From assembly GCA_023381235.1 (NCBI GenBank), contig JAMCTV010000037.1, positions 1 through 9,772 of the forward strand: DNA of 9,772 nt, given 5' to 3'. The number at the start of each line of letters is the position of its first letter. Within the stretch, counting starts at the first letter, position 1. This document shows, piece after piece, positions 1 to 6,763 of the stretch. The stretch comes from Gammaproteobacteria bacterium. GTDB lineage: Bacteria > Pseudomonadota > Gammaproteobacteria > SURF-13. The notes beneath the pieces are model-generated. The model saw nothing but the letters and a program-made list of their open reading frames with translations. It was not told the DNA's origin and searched no databases. Position numbers and translations under genes: made by a program.

Positions 1-1840
1 ACGCTGGCTGGCCGAGCTGGATAAAGACGCCAAGGCGCACTCCAGTTCTTCCCTCCCCGCTGAAGAGCGTCATCCCACTCCCTCTCCCTCTAGGGGAGAG
101 GGCAGGGGAGAGGGGTCGCCAGCCAGTTTCGCAACGCCCAGTTCAATTAACGAACTGCAAAACTGGACAACCGCGCAGCAAGGAGTGATCGCATTGACCC
201 TGGCGTTGGAAACTTCCGGCGCCGACTACATGCGCGACGAGCTGACCGGACTCGCCCTGCGTACGGACTCCGGCGAGGCGCTGCACATCCCATTCAGGGA
301 TGAGCTGCCATGCGCCGTCGTACTGGATGCACTGCGCCCGTTGTTGCAAAACTCCACCGTAGAGAAACGCGGCCACGACCTCAAGTTTGCGCTCAACATG
401 CTGGCGCGCTACGGCGTGCTACTGGACGGCCTGGGGCATGACGTGATGCTGGAGTCCTACGTGCTGGACAGCACTGCCACGCGGCACGATCTCGCCTCGC
501 TGTGTGAAAAATATCTGGGGAGGCGCATTGAAAACCTTGCGTCCGCCGCGCAACAGGTGGCGGCCACAGATCAGCTACACGCGCTGCTCCGGCCGAAGCT
601 GGAAAAAATCCCGCCTCTGAGAAAATTATTCAGCGAAATAGAAATGCCGCTGGTTCCGGTGCTGGCGCGCATCGAGCGCGCGGGTGTGCTGGTGGACGCC
701 GCGCTGCTGCACGCGCATAGCGCGGAGTTGGCGGCGCGCCTCAATCAACTGGAGCAGCAGGCGCATCACATGGCCGGGCAAGTATTCAATTTGAGTTCGC
801 CGCAGCAATTACAGGGCATTTTATACGACAAGCTCGGCTTGCCGGTGCTGAAAAAAACCCCCAAGGGCCAGCCCTCCACGGCGGAAGAAGTGTTGCAGGA
901 GTTGGCGCTGGATTACCCGCTGCCTAAGCTGATATTGGAGCAGCGCACGCTGAGTAAACTCAAATCCACGTACACCGACCGCCTGCCGGAGCAGATCGCC
1001 CCCGCCACCGGGCGCGTGCACACGCGCTATCATCAGGCCGTCACCGCCACCGGGCGCTTGTCATCGTCTGATCCCAACCTGCAAAACATCCCGGTGCGCG
1101 GCGAGGAGGGCAAACGCGTGCGCGCGGCGTTCATCGCGCCGCCCGGCTGCCTGTTGCTGTCCGCCGATTACTCGCAGATCGAACTGCGCATCATGGCGCA
1201 CCTCTCCGGCGACGCGCGCCTCAAGCGCGCTTTCGAGGGCGAGCAGGACATCCACAAGGCCACCGCCGCCGAGGTGTTCGGCGTAAAGCTGGAACAGGTG
1301 AATGAGGAACAACGCCGCGCCGCCAAGGTCATCAACTTCGGTTTGATCTACGGCATGTCGGCGTTCGGACTTGCCAAGCAGCTCGGCGTGCCGCGCGAGG
1401 CGGCGCAGGATTATATGAATCTATATTTCGCACGCTATCCCGGCGTACAGTCCTTTATGGAACGCACGCTGAATAATTTTCTCAAGCAAGGTTACGTGGA
1501 AACCTTATACGGGCGGCGCCTTTACCTGCCCGGAATCAACAGCCGCAACGCGCAACTGCGCCAATACGCTGAACGCACCGCCATCAACGCCCCCATGCAA
1601 GGCAGCGCCGCCGACATCATCAAGCTTGCCATGCTGCGCATAGACGCCTGGCTGCAACAAAATAAATTCAACGCGCGCATGATTATGCAGGTGCACGACG
1701 AACTGGTGTTTGAAGTACAGGAGCAGGAGTCCGCACAACTGGCCGACAACGTGCGCCGCCTGATGACCGCCATCGAAGGCCTGTCCGTCCCCCTCGCCGT
1801 GGACGTCGGCACAGGCCGCAACTGGGCCGAGGCGCATTAA
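1..1840 (+). CDS. polA: DNA polymerase I, 3' part (5' end outside window)
   Basis: Fills gaps and removes RNA primers during repair and replication. The frame is open from position 2 to the TAA at 1838-1840, so the apparent GTG start at 185 is internal. Visible parts are the end of the 5'-nuclease domain (RWLAEL at the left edge), a linker, a 3'-5' exonuclease-like domain (about 185-640) and a complete polymerase domain. Polymerase motifs are intact: A (DYSQIELR, Asp at 1166), B (RRAAK...NFGLIYG from 1313) and C (VHDE, 1691-1702). The proofreading domain is altered. The DTE motif reads ALE, so the equivalent of E. coli Asp355 is Ala (203-205) while Glu357 (209-211) and Asp424 (440-442) remain. 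The Tyr497 position of exo III appears to be Val (557) after a deletion of about 20 residues. I infer a polymerase with little or no proofreading. The linker also contains a palindromic repeat. Family identity is certain. Confidence 0.98.
   Translation, partial: RWLAELDKDAKAHSSSSLPAEERHPTPSPSRGEGRGEGSPASFATPSSINELQNWTTAQQGVIALTLALETSGADYMRDELTGLALRTDSGEALHIPFRDELPCAVVLDALRPLLQNSTVEKRGHDLKFALNMLARYGVLLDGLGHDVMLESYVLDSTATRHDLASLCEKYLGRRIENLASAAQQVAATDQLHALLRPKLEKIPPLRKLFSEIEMPLVPVLARIERAGVLVDAALLHAHSAELAARLNQLEQQAHHMAGQVFNLSSPQQLQGILYDKLGLPVLKKTPKGQPSTAEEVLQELALDYPLPKLILEQRTLSKLKSTYTDRLPEQIAPATGRVHTRYHQAVTATGRLSSSDPNLQNIPVRGEEGKRVRAAFIAPPGCLLLSADYSQIELRIMAHLSGDARLKRAFEGEQDIHKATAAEVFGVKLEQVNEEQRRAAKVINFGLIYGMSAFGLAKQLGVPREAAQDYMNLYFARYPGVQSFMERTLNNFLKQGYVETLYGRRLYLPGINSRNAQLRQYAERTAINAPMQGSAADIIKLAMLRIDAWLQQNKFNARMIMQVHDELVFEVQEQESAQLADNVRRLMTAIEGLSVPLAVDVGTGRNWAEAH
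51..116. repeat. GC-skewed palindromic repeat inside the polA linker
   Basis: A C-rich half followed by a G-rich half forms a perfect 9-bp stem (CCCTCTCCC 80-88 with GGGAGAGGG 94-102, loop TCTAG), then a second G-rich copy (GGGGAGAGGGG, 105-115). This looks like the CCCTCTCCC...GGGAGAGGG intergenic repeats I know from many proteobacterial genomes. Here it lies inside a reading frame and is translated without interruption as PTPSPSRGEGRGEG, between the 5'-nuclease and 3'-5' exonuclease domains of PolA. The linker position would tolerate extra residues. That it was inserted is inferred from composition and family resemblance, not from an aligned relative. Confidence 0.6.
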
Positions 1841-1924
1841 CTATAAGTTATTATTATTCAATATCTTAGCAAAAACAATCAGCGCGGTTGAACTTTTACT
1901 GCGGGCAAGGGGTCTTACTTTATA

Positions 1925-2037
1925 GAGCACATCGTGTGCTCCCCGTTCTCTCCCTGAACGGGTATGTTTATCCGGCATCCCCAAGCCGGGTAAATCCTTT
2001 GGCCCGGTTCTTTCCCCCTTAGAGCCGGGCCTTTTTT
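1925..2037 (+). ncRNA. candidate structured small RNA downstream of polA
   Basis: Four consecutive hairpins cover almost every base. They are GAGCACA/TGTGCTC (1925-1941, 7 bp), CCCGTTC/GAACGGG (1942-1962, 7 bp, loop TCTCCCT), TTTATCCGGC/GCCGGGTAAA (1967-1994, 10 bp with one G-U, loop ATCCCCAA) and the terminator stem (2001-2031, loop TTCCCCCTT) followed by six T. The last three loops are C-rich, the kind of loop that in known regulators can pair with G-rich Shine-Dalgarno regions. No reading frame is visible here. The same locus, just after polA, carries Spot 42 in E. coli and ErsA in Pseudomonas, but I see no sequence match to Spot 42. The 5' end is uncertain: TTGAAC (1888-1893) could be a -35, but no convincing -10 lies at standard spacing. 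It could instead be the polA 3' UTR. Confidence 0.5.
2001..2037 (+). terminator. intrinsic terminator after polA / candidate sRNA
   Basis: GGCCCGGTTCT (2001-2011) pairs with AGAGCCGGGCC (2021-2031): 11 pairs, one of them G-U, around the 9-nt loop TTCCCCCTT. Six T follow at 2032-2037. This is a textbook Rho-independent terminator. It lies upstream of both resB promoters, so it separates polA transcription from resB. Confidence 0.9.
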
Positions 2038-2068
2038 ATGCCTGTTAATCCGGCCTGCCGGGTGAAGG

Positions 2069-2077
2069 TGCTATAAT
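2069..2077 (+). promoter_or_regulatory. extended -10 promoter for resB (upstream)
   Basis: TGCTATAAT is a perfect extended -10 (TGnTATAAT). No good -35 hexamer is present, which extended -10 promoters can tolerate. Predicted start is near 2084, downstream of the terminator, giving a leader of about 70 nt before the resB GTG. Confidence 0.55.
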
Positions 2078-2087
2078 CCAAGGCCGT

Positions 2088-2116
2088 TTAACAAGTATAA
2101 AGCGTATTGGTATTAT
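2088..2116 (+). promoter_or_regulatory. sigma70-type promoter for resB (downstream)
   Basis: TTAACA (2088-2093, 5 of 6 to TTGACA) and TATTAT (2111-2116, 5 of 6 to TATAAT) are separated by exactly 17 bp. The predicted start near 2123 leaves a short leader of about 33 nt before the resB GTG. With the extended -10 site 16 bp upstream this forms a tandem promoter pair. Confidence 0.65.
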
Positions 2117-2156
2117 GCACGCCGCTCGCTCTGATTCACTGTCTATCTAATTCACC

Positions 2157-4118
2157 GTGAGTACCGCCACCCCCTCTGCACGCCGTCGCGCCAGCATCTG
2201 GCTGGAGTTTCTGGGTTCGATGAATCTTGCCATTACCTTGCTGGTGGCGCTCGCCGTCAGTTCCGTAGTGGGGACGGTGTTGCAGCAGAACAAGGCGTAT
2301 GAGAGTTACATCATCAAGTTCGGGCCGTTCTGGTTCGAGGTGTACAAGGCGCTGGGGTTGTACGACGTGTACAGCGCGGGGTGGTTTGTGTTCGTGCTGG
2401 GGTTTTTGCTGGTGTCCACCAGCCTGTGTGTATACCGCAATGCGCCCGGCTTCGTGCGCGAGATGCGCGATTTCCGTTTGCAGCACAGCGCGCGTTCGCT
2501 GCGCGCCTTCGCGCAGCATGGGGAGTGGGCGGTTGCGCTAAACGCGGAGGCGCTCATCGCGCCGCTGGAAAATTATCTGCGCGCGCGCGGCTTCCGGGTG
2601 CGGATAAAGCCGCAGGGCGCGGGGTTATTGCTGGCGGGCATGAAGGGCGCGGCCAACCGGGTGGGTTACATCCTGACCCACGTTGCGGTGGTGGTGATCT
2701 GCATCGGCGGGCTGCTGGACGGCAATCTGCCGCTCAAGATCAAGGAGTGGCGCGGCGAGGTGCGGCTGGAAACCAAGCCCGGTATTCTGATTGCAGACGT
2801 GCCGCAAGAGAGCCGTCTGCCGGTGAGTAATCCGTCTTATCGGGGAGGTATCAATATTCCTGAAGGCGCGAGCACGCGCGATGTCATTCTGCGTTTGCGC
2901 GATGGTTATTTCGTGCAGGCGTTGCCGTTTGAGATCGCGGTCAAGGATTTCCGCATCGAGTTTTACGACAACGGCCAGCCCAAATCGTTTGAAAGCGACT
3001 TGGTGTTGATAGACCCGGAGCGGGAGGAGCCCCTGGTGCAGACCATCTCGGTGAATCGTCCGCTGCTTTACAAGAACTTCGCCATTTATCAGTCCAGCTT
3101 CACGGACGGCGGCTCCCGGCTCAGCCTGCGCGCCTGGCCGCTGGGCGGCGGCGCGGCGATGAGCATGGAGGGCGTGGTCGGCGGGAACTATAAACTGACC
3201 AGCCCGGAGGGCGCGCTCTCCCTGGAACTGACCGATTTCCGCCTGCACAACGTCAAAACCGCGCCGCCGGGTTCCGGGAAAAAATTCGCGGACATCGGTC
3301 CGAGCTTTATCTTTAAATTACGTAATGAAAGAGGCGAGGCGCTGGAGTTTGAAAACTACATGCTGCCGCTGAATTTGGACGGGCGCGGATTTTACATGAG
3401 CGGCGTGCGCAGCAATGAGAATCTGCCATTCAGTCCCTTGCGCATCCCGGTGGATGCGCAAGGCGGCGTGGCGGGCTTTATGCGTTTTCACGCCGCGCTG
3501 CGTGACCCGGCGCAGCGCGTCAAGGCGGCGCAGCAGGTGGCGAGCGCAGGCCCGGCCGGCGCGAGCACCCTGGGTGAGACCGCCGCAGAATTGCTGGAGC
3601 GTTTTGCTGCGGGCGGCTTTGCCGCGACCCAGGAATACATCAGAACGAAACTTGCCTCGCTGCCGAGTGAGCAGCGCGAGCAAGTGGCGCGCGCCTACAT
3701 CACCTTGCTGCAAAATAGTTTATATACCTTATATATGAATCTTGATCTGGCGCAGGCAACAGATGCCGGCAAACAGCAACAATTTTTCCAGGACGCGGTG
3801 GACGCGCTGGGCGCGCTGCCCGAGTACGGCGCACCATTTTATTTCGAGCTGGCCGATTTTAATCAGCTTCAAGCCTCCGGCTTGCAAATTACCCGTACGC
3901 CGGGCAAGGGAATCGTGTATCTTGGTTTCGGCATGATTGTGATCGGCGTGTTTGTGATGTTTTATCTGCCGCAGCGCCGCGTATGGCTGGCGTTGAGCGA
4001 GGAGGGCGGGCAAACGCGAGTGCTGCTGGCGGGCGCGAGCAATCGTGACCCGCTCGGCTTTGCCAGGGAATTCGAGCTGTTGCGCGACGGCTTAACAGAG
4101 CGTCTGCAGCGGCTGTAA
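2157..4118 (+). CDS. resB: cytochrome c biogenesis protein ResB (Ccs1)
   Basis: Membrane subunit of System II cytochrome c maturation. With CcsA it presents haem on the periplasmic side for covalent attachment to apocytochromes. The 653-residue protein has family features in order: a helix after LGSMNLAITLL (about 21-42), the FGPFWFEV...LGLYDVY segment, helix 2 (74-93) ending in STSLCVYR, helix 3 (169-188) with GYILTHVAVVVICIGG including His175, a large periplasmic domain of about 390 residues, and a last helix (about 586-606) before a short cytoplasmic tail. Residues of about 448-560 form an Ala/Gln-rich, probably helical insertion, which I recall from other beta/gamma ResB proteins. The GTG at 2157 is chosen because a TAA lies in frame 9 bp upstream and the next ATG (2220) would cut off conserved sequence. 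No clear Shine-Dalgarno precedes it. ccsA follows, separated by a hairpin element. Confidence 0.95.
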   Translation: MSTATPSARRRASIWLEFLGSMNLAITLLVALAVSSVVGTVLQQNKAYESYIIKFGPFWFEVYKALGLYDVYSAGWFVFVLGFLLVSTSLCVYRNAPGFVREMRDFRLQHSARSLRAFAQHGEWAVALNAEALIAPLENYLRARGFRVRIKPQGAGLLLAGMKGAANRVGYILTHVAVVVICIGGLLDGNLPLKIKEWRGEVRLETKPGILIADVPQESRLPVSNPSYRGGINIPEGASTRDVILRLRDGYFVQALPFEIAVKDFRIEFYDNGQPKSFESDLVLIDPEREEPLVQTISVNRPLLYKNFAIYQSSFTDGGSRLSLRAWPLGGGAAMSMEGVVGGNYKLTSPEGALSLELTDFRLHNVKTAPPGSGKKFADIGPSFIFKLRNERGEALEFENYMLPLNLDGRGFYMSGVRSNENLPFSPLRIPVDAQGGVAGFMRFHAALRDPAQRVKAAQQVASAGPAGASTLGETAAELLERFAAGGFAATQEYIRTKLASLPSEQREQVARAYITLLQNSLYTLYMNLDLAQATDAGKQQQFFQDAVDALGALPEYGAPFYFELADFNQLQASGLQITRTPGKGIVYLGFGMIVIGVFVMFYLPQRRVWLALSEEGGQTRVLLAGASNRDPLGFAREFELLRDGLTERLQRL

Positions 4119-4123
4119 TTTAA

Positions 4124-4274
4124 GGGAGCTCTGAATAAGTCCATCCTGGACTTCTCAGAGCACGAAAAGCAAAAATGCGATTTTTGCTTTTCTTCATTTT
4201 ACAATCACATGCGTGATTGTAAAATGGCGGCACGTCCCTGTGCCGCACGGAAGCTCTGATAAATCAGAGCTTCC
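4124..4274 (+). repeat. modular palindromic element, copy A (resB-ccsA gap)
   Basis: Five back-to-back hairpins: 4128-4161 (GCTCTGA outer arms, AAGTCCA/TGGACTT inner arms), 4164-4192 (12-bp arms GAAAAGCAAAAA/TTTTTGCTTTTC), 4195-4226 (14-bp perfect arms, loop ATGC), 4227-4246 (GCGGCAC/GTGCCGC) and 4249-4274 (GGAAGCTCTGAT/ATCAGAGCTTCC). The ends are related in inverted orientation (GGGAGCTCTGA at left, complement GGAAGCTCTGA at right), like a small non-coding mobile element. TTAA flanks both sides (4120-4123, 4275-4278), a possible target duplication. The left end lies 5 bp after the resB stop. Two other copies occur in the window. No protein is encoded. Confidence 0.85.
4198..4225 (+). promoter_or_regulatory. 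possible promoter formed by the copy A palindrome
   Basis: TTTACA (4198-4203) and TAAAAT (4220-4225) are 16 bp apart, each 5 of 6 to the sigma70 consensus. They lie in the two arms of a perfect palindrome, so the opposite strand reads the same promoter-like sequence. On the + strand it would start transcription near 4232, ahead of ccsA. The equivalent hairpin in copy B lacks these hexamers. Inferred from sequence only. Confidence 0.35.
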
Positions 4275-4290
4275 TTAACTATGACTGACC

Positions 4291-4299
4291 AGGAGAGGA
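4291..4299 (+). promoter_or_regulatory. ccsA ribosome binding site (decides the start)
   Basis: AGGAGAGGA ends two bases before the ATG at 4302; its AGGAG core lies 6 nt upstream of that ATG. The in-frame ATG at 4281 has only TTCCTTAACT before it and would place this Shine-Dalgarno inside the coding sequence. The 4302 start is therefore preferred. Confidence 0.8.
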
Positions 4300-4301
4300 T
4301 A

Positions 4302-5480
4302 ATGTCCACGTCACAAGAAACGCTAATCAAGGATTTCGGCAAGCCCTCGTTTTTTGGCACGCTCACGCTGTTCGACTGGGTGTGGGCGGCGCTGGCGCTG
4401 AGCGGCGCGGGCTATGTGCTGTACCGCTACGGCGCGGTGATGGAGGCTTACGAGACCGGCATTTTGATCGGGGCGGCAGCCCTTGTGGTAGCTACGGGTT
4501 GCTACTGGAAGCCGTTACGCGTATTCGCGCTGGCGGTTGCGGCGCTGAGCTTGAGCAGCGTGTGGCTGTACGGAACCCAGCTCGCCAACGCCGAAACCAA
4601 TTTCTTTTTGCAGTATCTGCTTGCCAGCCAGTCTGCGGTGATGTGGATGAGCGCGCTGTTTATTCTCGCCACGTTCGCCTATTTCATCAGCCTGTTCGCG
4701 CGTTCCGATTACGCCGGGCAGATCGCCACCGCATTGACTTGGTCCGCCGCCGCATCGGGGCTCATCGGCCTGCTGGTGCGCTGGCGCGAATCCTATTTGA
4801 TCCACCCCGACGTGGGGCACATCCCGGTGAGCAATCTGTACGAGGTGTTTATCCTGTTCATGCTCATCACGTCGTTGCTGTATCTCTATTACGAAGGGCG
4901 TTATAAAACCCGCGCGCTGGGCGCGTTCGTGATGCTGGTCATCAGCGCGGCGCTGGCGTTTTTGTTGTGGTTGACCTTTGCCCGCACCGGGGGCGACATA
5001 CAGCCTTTGGTGCCCGCGCTGAAAAGCTACTGGATGAAGATCCACGTGCCGGCCAATTTCATCGGTTACGGCTCCTTCTCGCTCGCCGCCACGGTCGGCA
5101 TCGCCTACTTGCTGCGCGAGCGCGCCGAGCGGGTGAATCCGCAGGGCGTGTTCGCCACCCGCCTGCCCAGCCTGGAGATCATGGATAACCTGATGTACAG
5201 GGCCATCACCCTGGGCTTCGGCTTTTTCACCCTCGCCACCGTGCTCGGCGCGTTGTGGGCGGCCGAGGCGTGGGGCGGTTACTGGTCGTGGGATCCGAAA
5301 GAGACCTGGGCCTTGATCGTGTTGCTCAACAACGCCGCCTGGCTGCATTTCCGCTTCACCAAGGGCTGGCGCGGCACGCCCATGGCGTGGTGGGCGGTGG
5401 GCGGACTGCTGGTGACCACGTTCGCCTTCCTGGGCGTCAACATGTTTCTCTCCGGCCTGCACTCCTACGGCAAGCTGTAG
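4302..5480 (+). CDS. ccsA: cytochrome c biogenesis protein CcsA/CcsB (ResC)
   Basis: Polytopic haem-handling partner of ResB in System II cytochrome c maturation. It is thought to carry haem across the membrane and present it for ligation at the outer face. The 392-residue protein is very hydrophobic, with about eight predicted helices. The defining WWD signature is at residues 324-336 (WGGYWSWDPKETW). Conserved histidines flank it: His248 in KIHVPANF, His349 in WLHFRF and His387 in GLHSYG near the C terminus. PVSNLYEVF in the middle is also typical. The length fits the bacterial CcsB/ResC family. It is co-oriented with resB and probably once directly linked to it, but the 183-bp gap is filled by hairpin element A, which may bring its own promoter. 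The gene ends in convergent orientation to a CNB protein gene, with element B between. Confidence 0.95.
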   Translation: MSTSQETLIKDFGKPSFFGTLTLFDWVWAALALSGAGYVLYRYGAVMEAYETGILIGAAALVVATGCYWKPLRVFALAVAALSLSSVWLYGTQLANAETNFFLQYLLASQSAVMWMSALFILATFAYFISLFARSDYAGQIATALTWSAAASGLIGLLVRWRESYLIHPDVGHIPVSNLYEVFILFMLITSLLYLYYEGRYKTRALGAFVMLVISAALAFLLWLTFARTGGDIQPLVPALKSYWMKIHVPANFIGYGSFSLAATVGIAYLLRERAERVNPQGVFATRLPSLEIMDNLMYRAITLGFGFFTLATVLGALWAAEAWGGYWSWDPKETWALIVLLNNAAWLHFRFTKGWRGTPMAWWAVGGLLVTTFAFLGVNMFLSGLHSYGKL

Positions 5481-5487
5481 CGTTTCA

Positions 5488-5692
5488 GGGGTTCTGATTA
5501 ATGGCGGTGCAGGGATGCACCGCCATTTCTCAAACACGGATGTGTTTGAGAAATGAAGAAAAGCAATCCTTCGGCAAGCTCAGGACACGTTTTTGCTTTT
5601 TGCCGGGCAGGACGCCCCAATGTCGCGGGCGCAAGGATGCGCAGGAGCGGCCGTGCTCTGAGAAGTCCAGGATGGACTTATGCAGAGCTTCA
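5488..5692 (-). repeat. modular palindromic element, copy B (reverse orientation)
   Basis: Read on the minus strand it starts 1 bp after the stop of the CNB gene with the same 34-bp hairpin as copy A (5655-5688, differing at two bases). Then follow a GC-rich hairpin (GCGCA/TGCGC, 5629-5642), the block also found in copy C (5566-5624), the AAAAGCAA/TTGCTTTT stem, a 14-bp perfect hairpin (5524-5555) and an 11-bp hairpin (5501-5526) around loop TCCC. The far end, GGGGTTCTGATTAA on the + strand, resembles the left end in inverted orientation. It occupies the whole gap between convergent ccsA and the CNB gene, where its hairpins could end transcription from both sides, although no long T tract is present. 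Confidence 0.85.
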
Positions 5693-5693
5693 T

Positions 5694-6185
5694 TTAGGCG
5701 TAGCCTTTGCCGCGTATGTACTTGCCGAGCGTCGCCACGTCGGTGCTGACGCGGCGGATCAGGTGATCGAGGCTGATGATGGCGTGCTCCAGCAGGTTCA
5801 CCGCGATGTAGGGGTGTTCCACGCGCAGGCGCTCGTAGCGCACGCGGGTGAGCTTCAATAACTGCGTATCGGCGCTCATGGCGCGCAGGCGCACCAGACG
5901 CGGCTTCTTGTCGAAGAAGGACATCTCGCCCATGAGCTCGCCTTCCTTCATGCGCCCCACTTCGATCTCTTCGCCGCCTTCGTCGTAAAACAGTGCCACC
6001 TCGCCGCGCACTACGAAGTACAGCGCCTGGCCCACCTCGCCCGCCTCGGCGATGATGTCTTTCTTCTTGAAACTCACCAGCTCGATATAGTCGAGCAGCG
6101 TGTTCACTTCCTTGATGGTAAGCGACTCGCACAGATACTGCTGGTTCAGGAATTGCGTGAGCTCTATTTTGTCGGAACCGGTCAT
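5694..6185 (-). CDS. single-domain cyclic-nucleotide-binding protein
   Basis: A 163-residue protein with one CNB (CRP-like) beta-barrel at about residues 20-120 and a helical tail, but no DNA-binding helix-turn-helix. The binding cassette is recognisable: GEVGQALYFVVRGEVALF (49-66) and GELMGEMSFFDKKPR (82-96), with the Gly-Glu (86-87) and Arg96 that contact the sugar-phosphate in this family. The residue after the arginine is Leu97 where cAMP-binding members usually have Ser/Thr/Ala, so the ligand may differ or be absent. It probably acts as a soluble sensor through partner proteins, which is inference. The start at 6185 is chosen for its Shine-Dalgarno; a longer frame to 6563 runs antisense through the next gene without domain support. 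Convergent with ccsA, divergent from the ORF at 6297. Confidence 0.88.
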   Translation of the reverse strand: MTGSDKIELTQFLNQQYLCESLTIKEVNTLLDYIELVSFKKKDIIAEAGEVGQALYFVVRGEVALFYDEGGEEIEVGRMKEGELMGEMSFFDKKPRLVRLRAMSADTQLLKLTRVRYERLRVEHPYIAVNLLEHAIISLDHLIRRVSTDVATLGKYIRGKGYA

Positions 6186-6190
6186 GATGG

Positions 6191-6197
6191 CCTCCCC
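6191..6197 (-). promoter_or_regulatory. ribosome binding site of the CNB gene (decides the start)
   Basis: GGGGAGG on the minus strand, 5 nt before the ATG at 6185. It supports the 163-residue product over the 289-codon open frame. Confidence 0.75.
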
Positions 6198-6296
6198 TGT
6201 CGGCTGCCGAGATTTTACCAGAGAAAGCCATACAGTTTTGCAAAATCCTGCCGCTAACCCCGTTGATGGCCCCCGACCCCTGACGAGAATACAGGC

Positions 6297-6740
6297 ATGA
6301 GCGGCAAACCCGACTCCGAGCGCTGGAAGCAGAAGTATTACGACAGCCTGGAGCAGATCGAAAAGAAGGAACGGCAATGGCAGGACGTGGAAGGCCTGCT
6401 GCGGCGCGGCATCGCGCGGCTCACCCTGGCCGCGCGCGGCGTAAACGATACGCTGGATCGAGAACTGGAGCGGCTGCGTAACGCCATTCGCGACGGACGC
6501 GACAGCGCCGCATTGCAGCGGTTGATTGAGGCCATCGGCAACAGCGCGGCGCGTCAGGATCAAGGCCGCGCGCGCGTCAATGACCCAAAGGCGGGCGAGA
6601 CGCTGGCGCAGTTGCTGTCCAAGATCGCCCTGCCGCGCCGTTTTTCCAGAAAGGCGAGGGGTTCCGCCGCTATTTTCCAGGCGCGGGGTGGGTGCGTGAA
6701 AAATGGAGCAAAGAAAAAATCACACTCGCGGCCGAGATGA
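6297..6740 (+). pseudogene. remnant of a diguanylate cyclase N-terminal region (no GGDEF domain)
   Basis: The frame encodes 147 residues. Residues 8-115 are charged and helical (RWKQKYYDSLEQIEKKERQW, then LLRRGIARLTLAARGVNDTLDRELERLRNAIRDG, then LLSKIALP). This resembles, from memory, the region preceding the GGDEF domain in some gammaproteobacterial diguanylate cyclases. After about residue 118 the composition turns into an Arg/Lys/Ser-rich tail (ending KKKSHSRPR) unlike a folded domain. No GGDEF/GGEEF motif follows in any + frame before the convergent phosphodiesterase gene at 6774. I read it as a 3'-truncated gene whose catalytic part was deleted. Alternatively it is a short standalone coiled-coil protein. 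The ATG at 6297 has only a weak ACAGG upstream; it is divergent from the CNB gene, with a 111-bp gap. Confidence 0.45.
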
Positions 6741-6763
6741 AAAGGTCCCGGGAGGGACTTTTC
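6739..6763. terminator. hairpin between convergent genes, possible weak terminator
   Basis: GAAAAG-G-TCCC (6739-6749) pairs with GGGA-CTTTTC (6754-6763) around loop GGGA, with one bulged G. Four T lie in the descending arm on each strand. It occupies the 33-bp gap between the convergent 6297-6740 ORF and the phosphodiesterase gene. The T tract is short, so termination would be weak. Confidence 0.4.

Noticed and set aside
185..1840. polA starting at the GTG at 185 as a short, Klenow-like polymerase.
   Set aside because: The same frame stays open to the left edge and encodes the end of the 5'-nuclease domain there, so 185 is internal.
1842..1870. AT-rich stretch after polA as a promoter for the candidate small RNA.
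   Set aside because: TATAAG and TATTAT strings occur, but no -35 lies at usual spacing, so no promoter is called.
4128..4274. CRISPR array or tandem repeats.
   Set aside because: The units are different hairpins, not regularly spaced identical repeats with spacers.
4120..4278. TTAA on both sides of copy A as proof of transposition.
   Set aside because: Copies B and C do not show a clear matching duplication, and four AT bases can occur by chance; noted only as a possibility.
4515..5537. A 340-codon open frame on the - strand.
   Set aside because: It is a shadow of ccsA, with His/Arg/Gln-rich composition and no domain.
5694..6563. A 289-residue version of the CNB protein.
   Set aside because: The extra N-terminal part is antisense to the 6297 ORF, has no domain, and the ATG at 6185 has a good Shine-Dalgarno.
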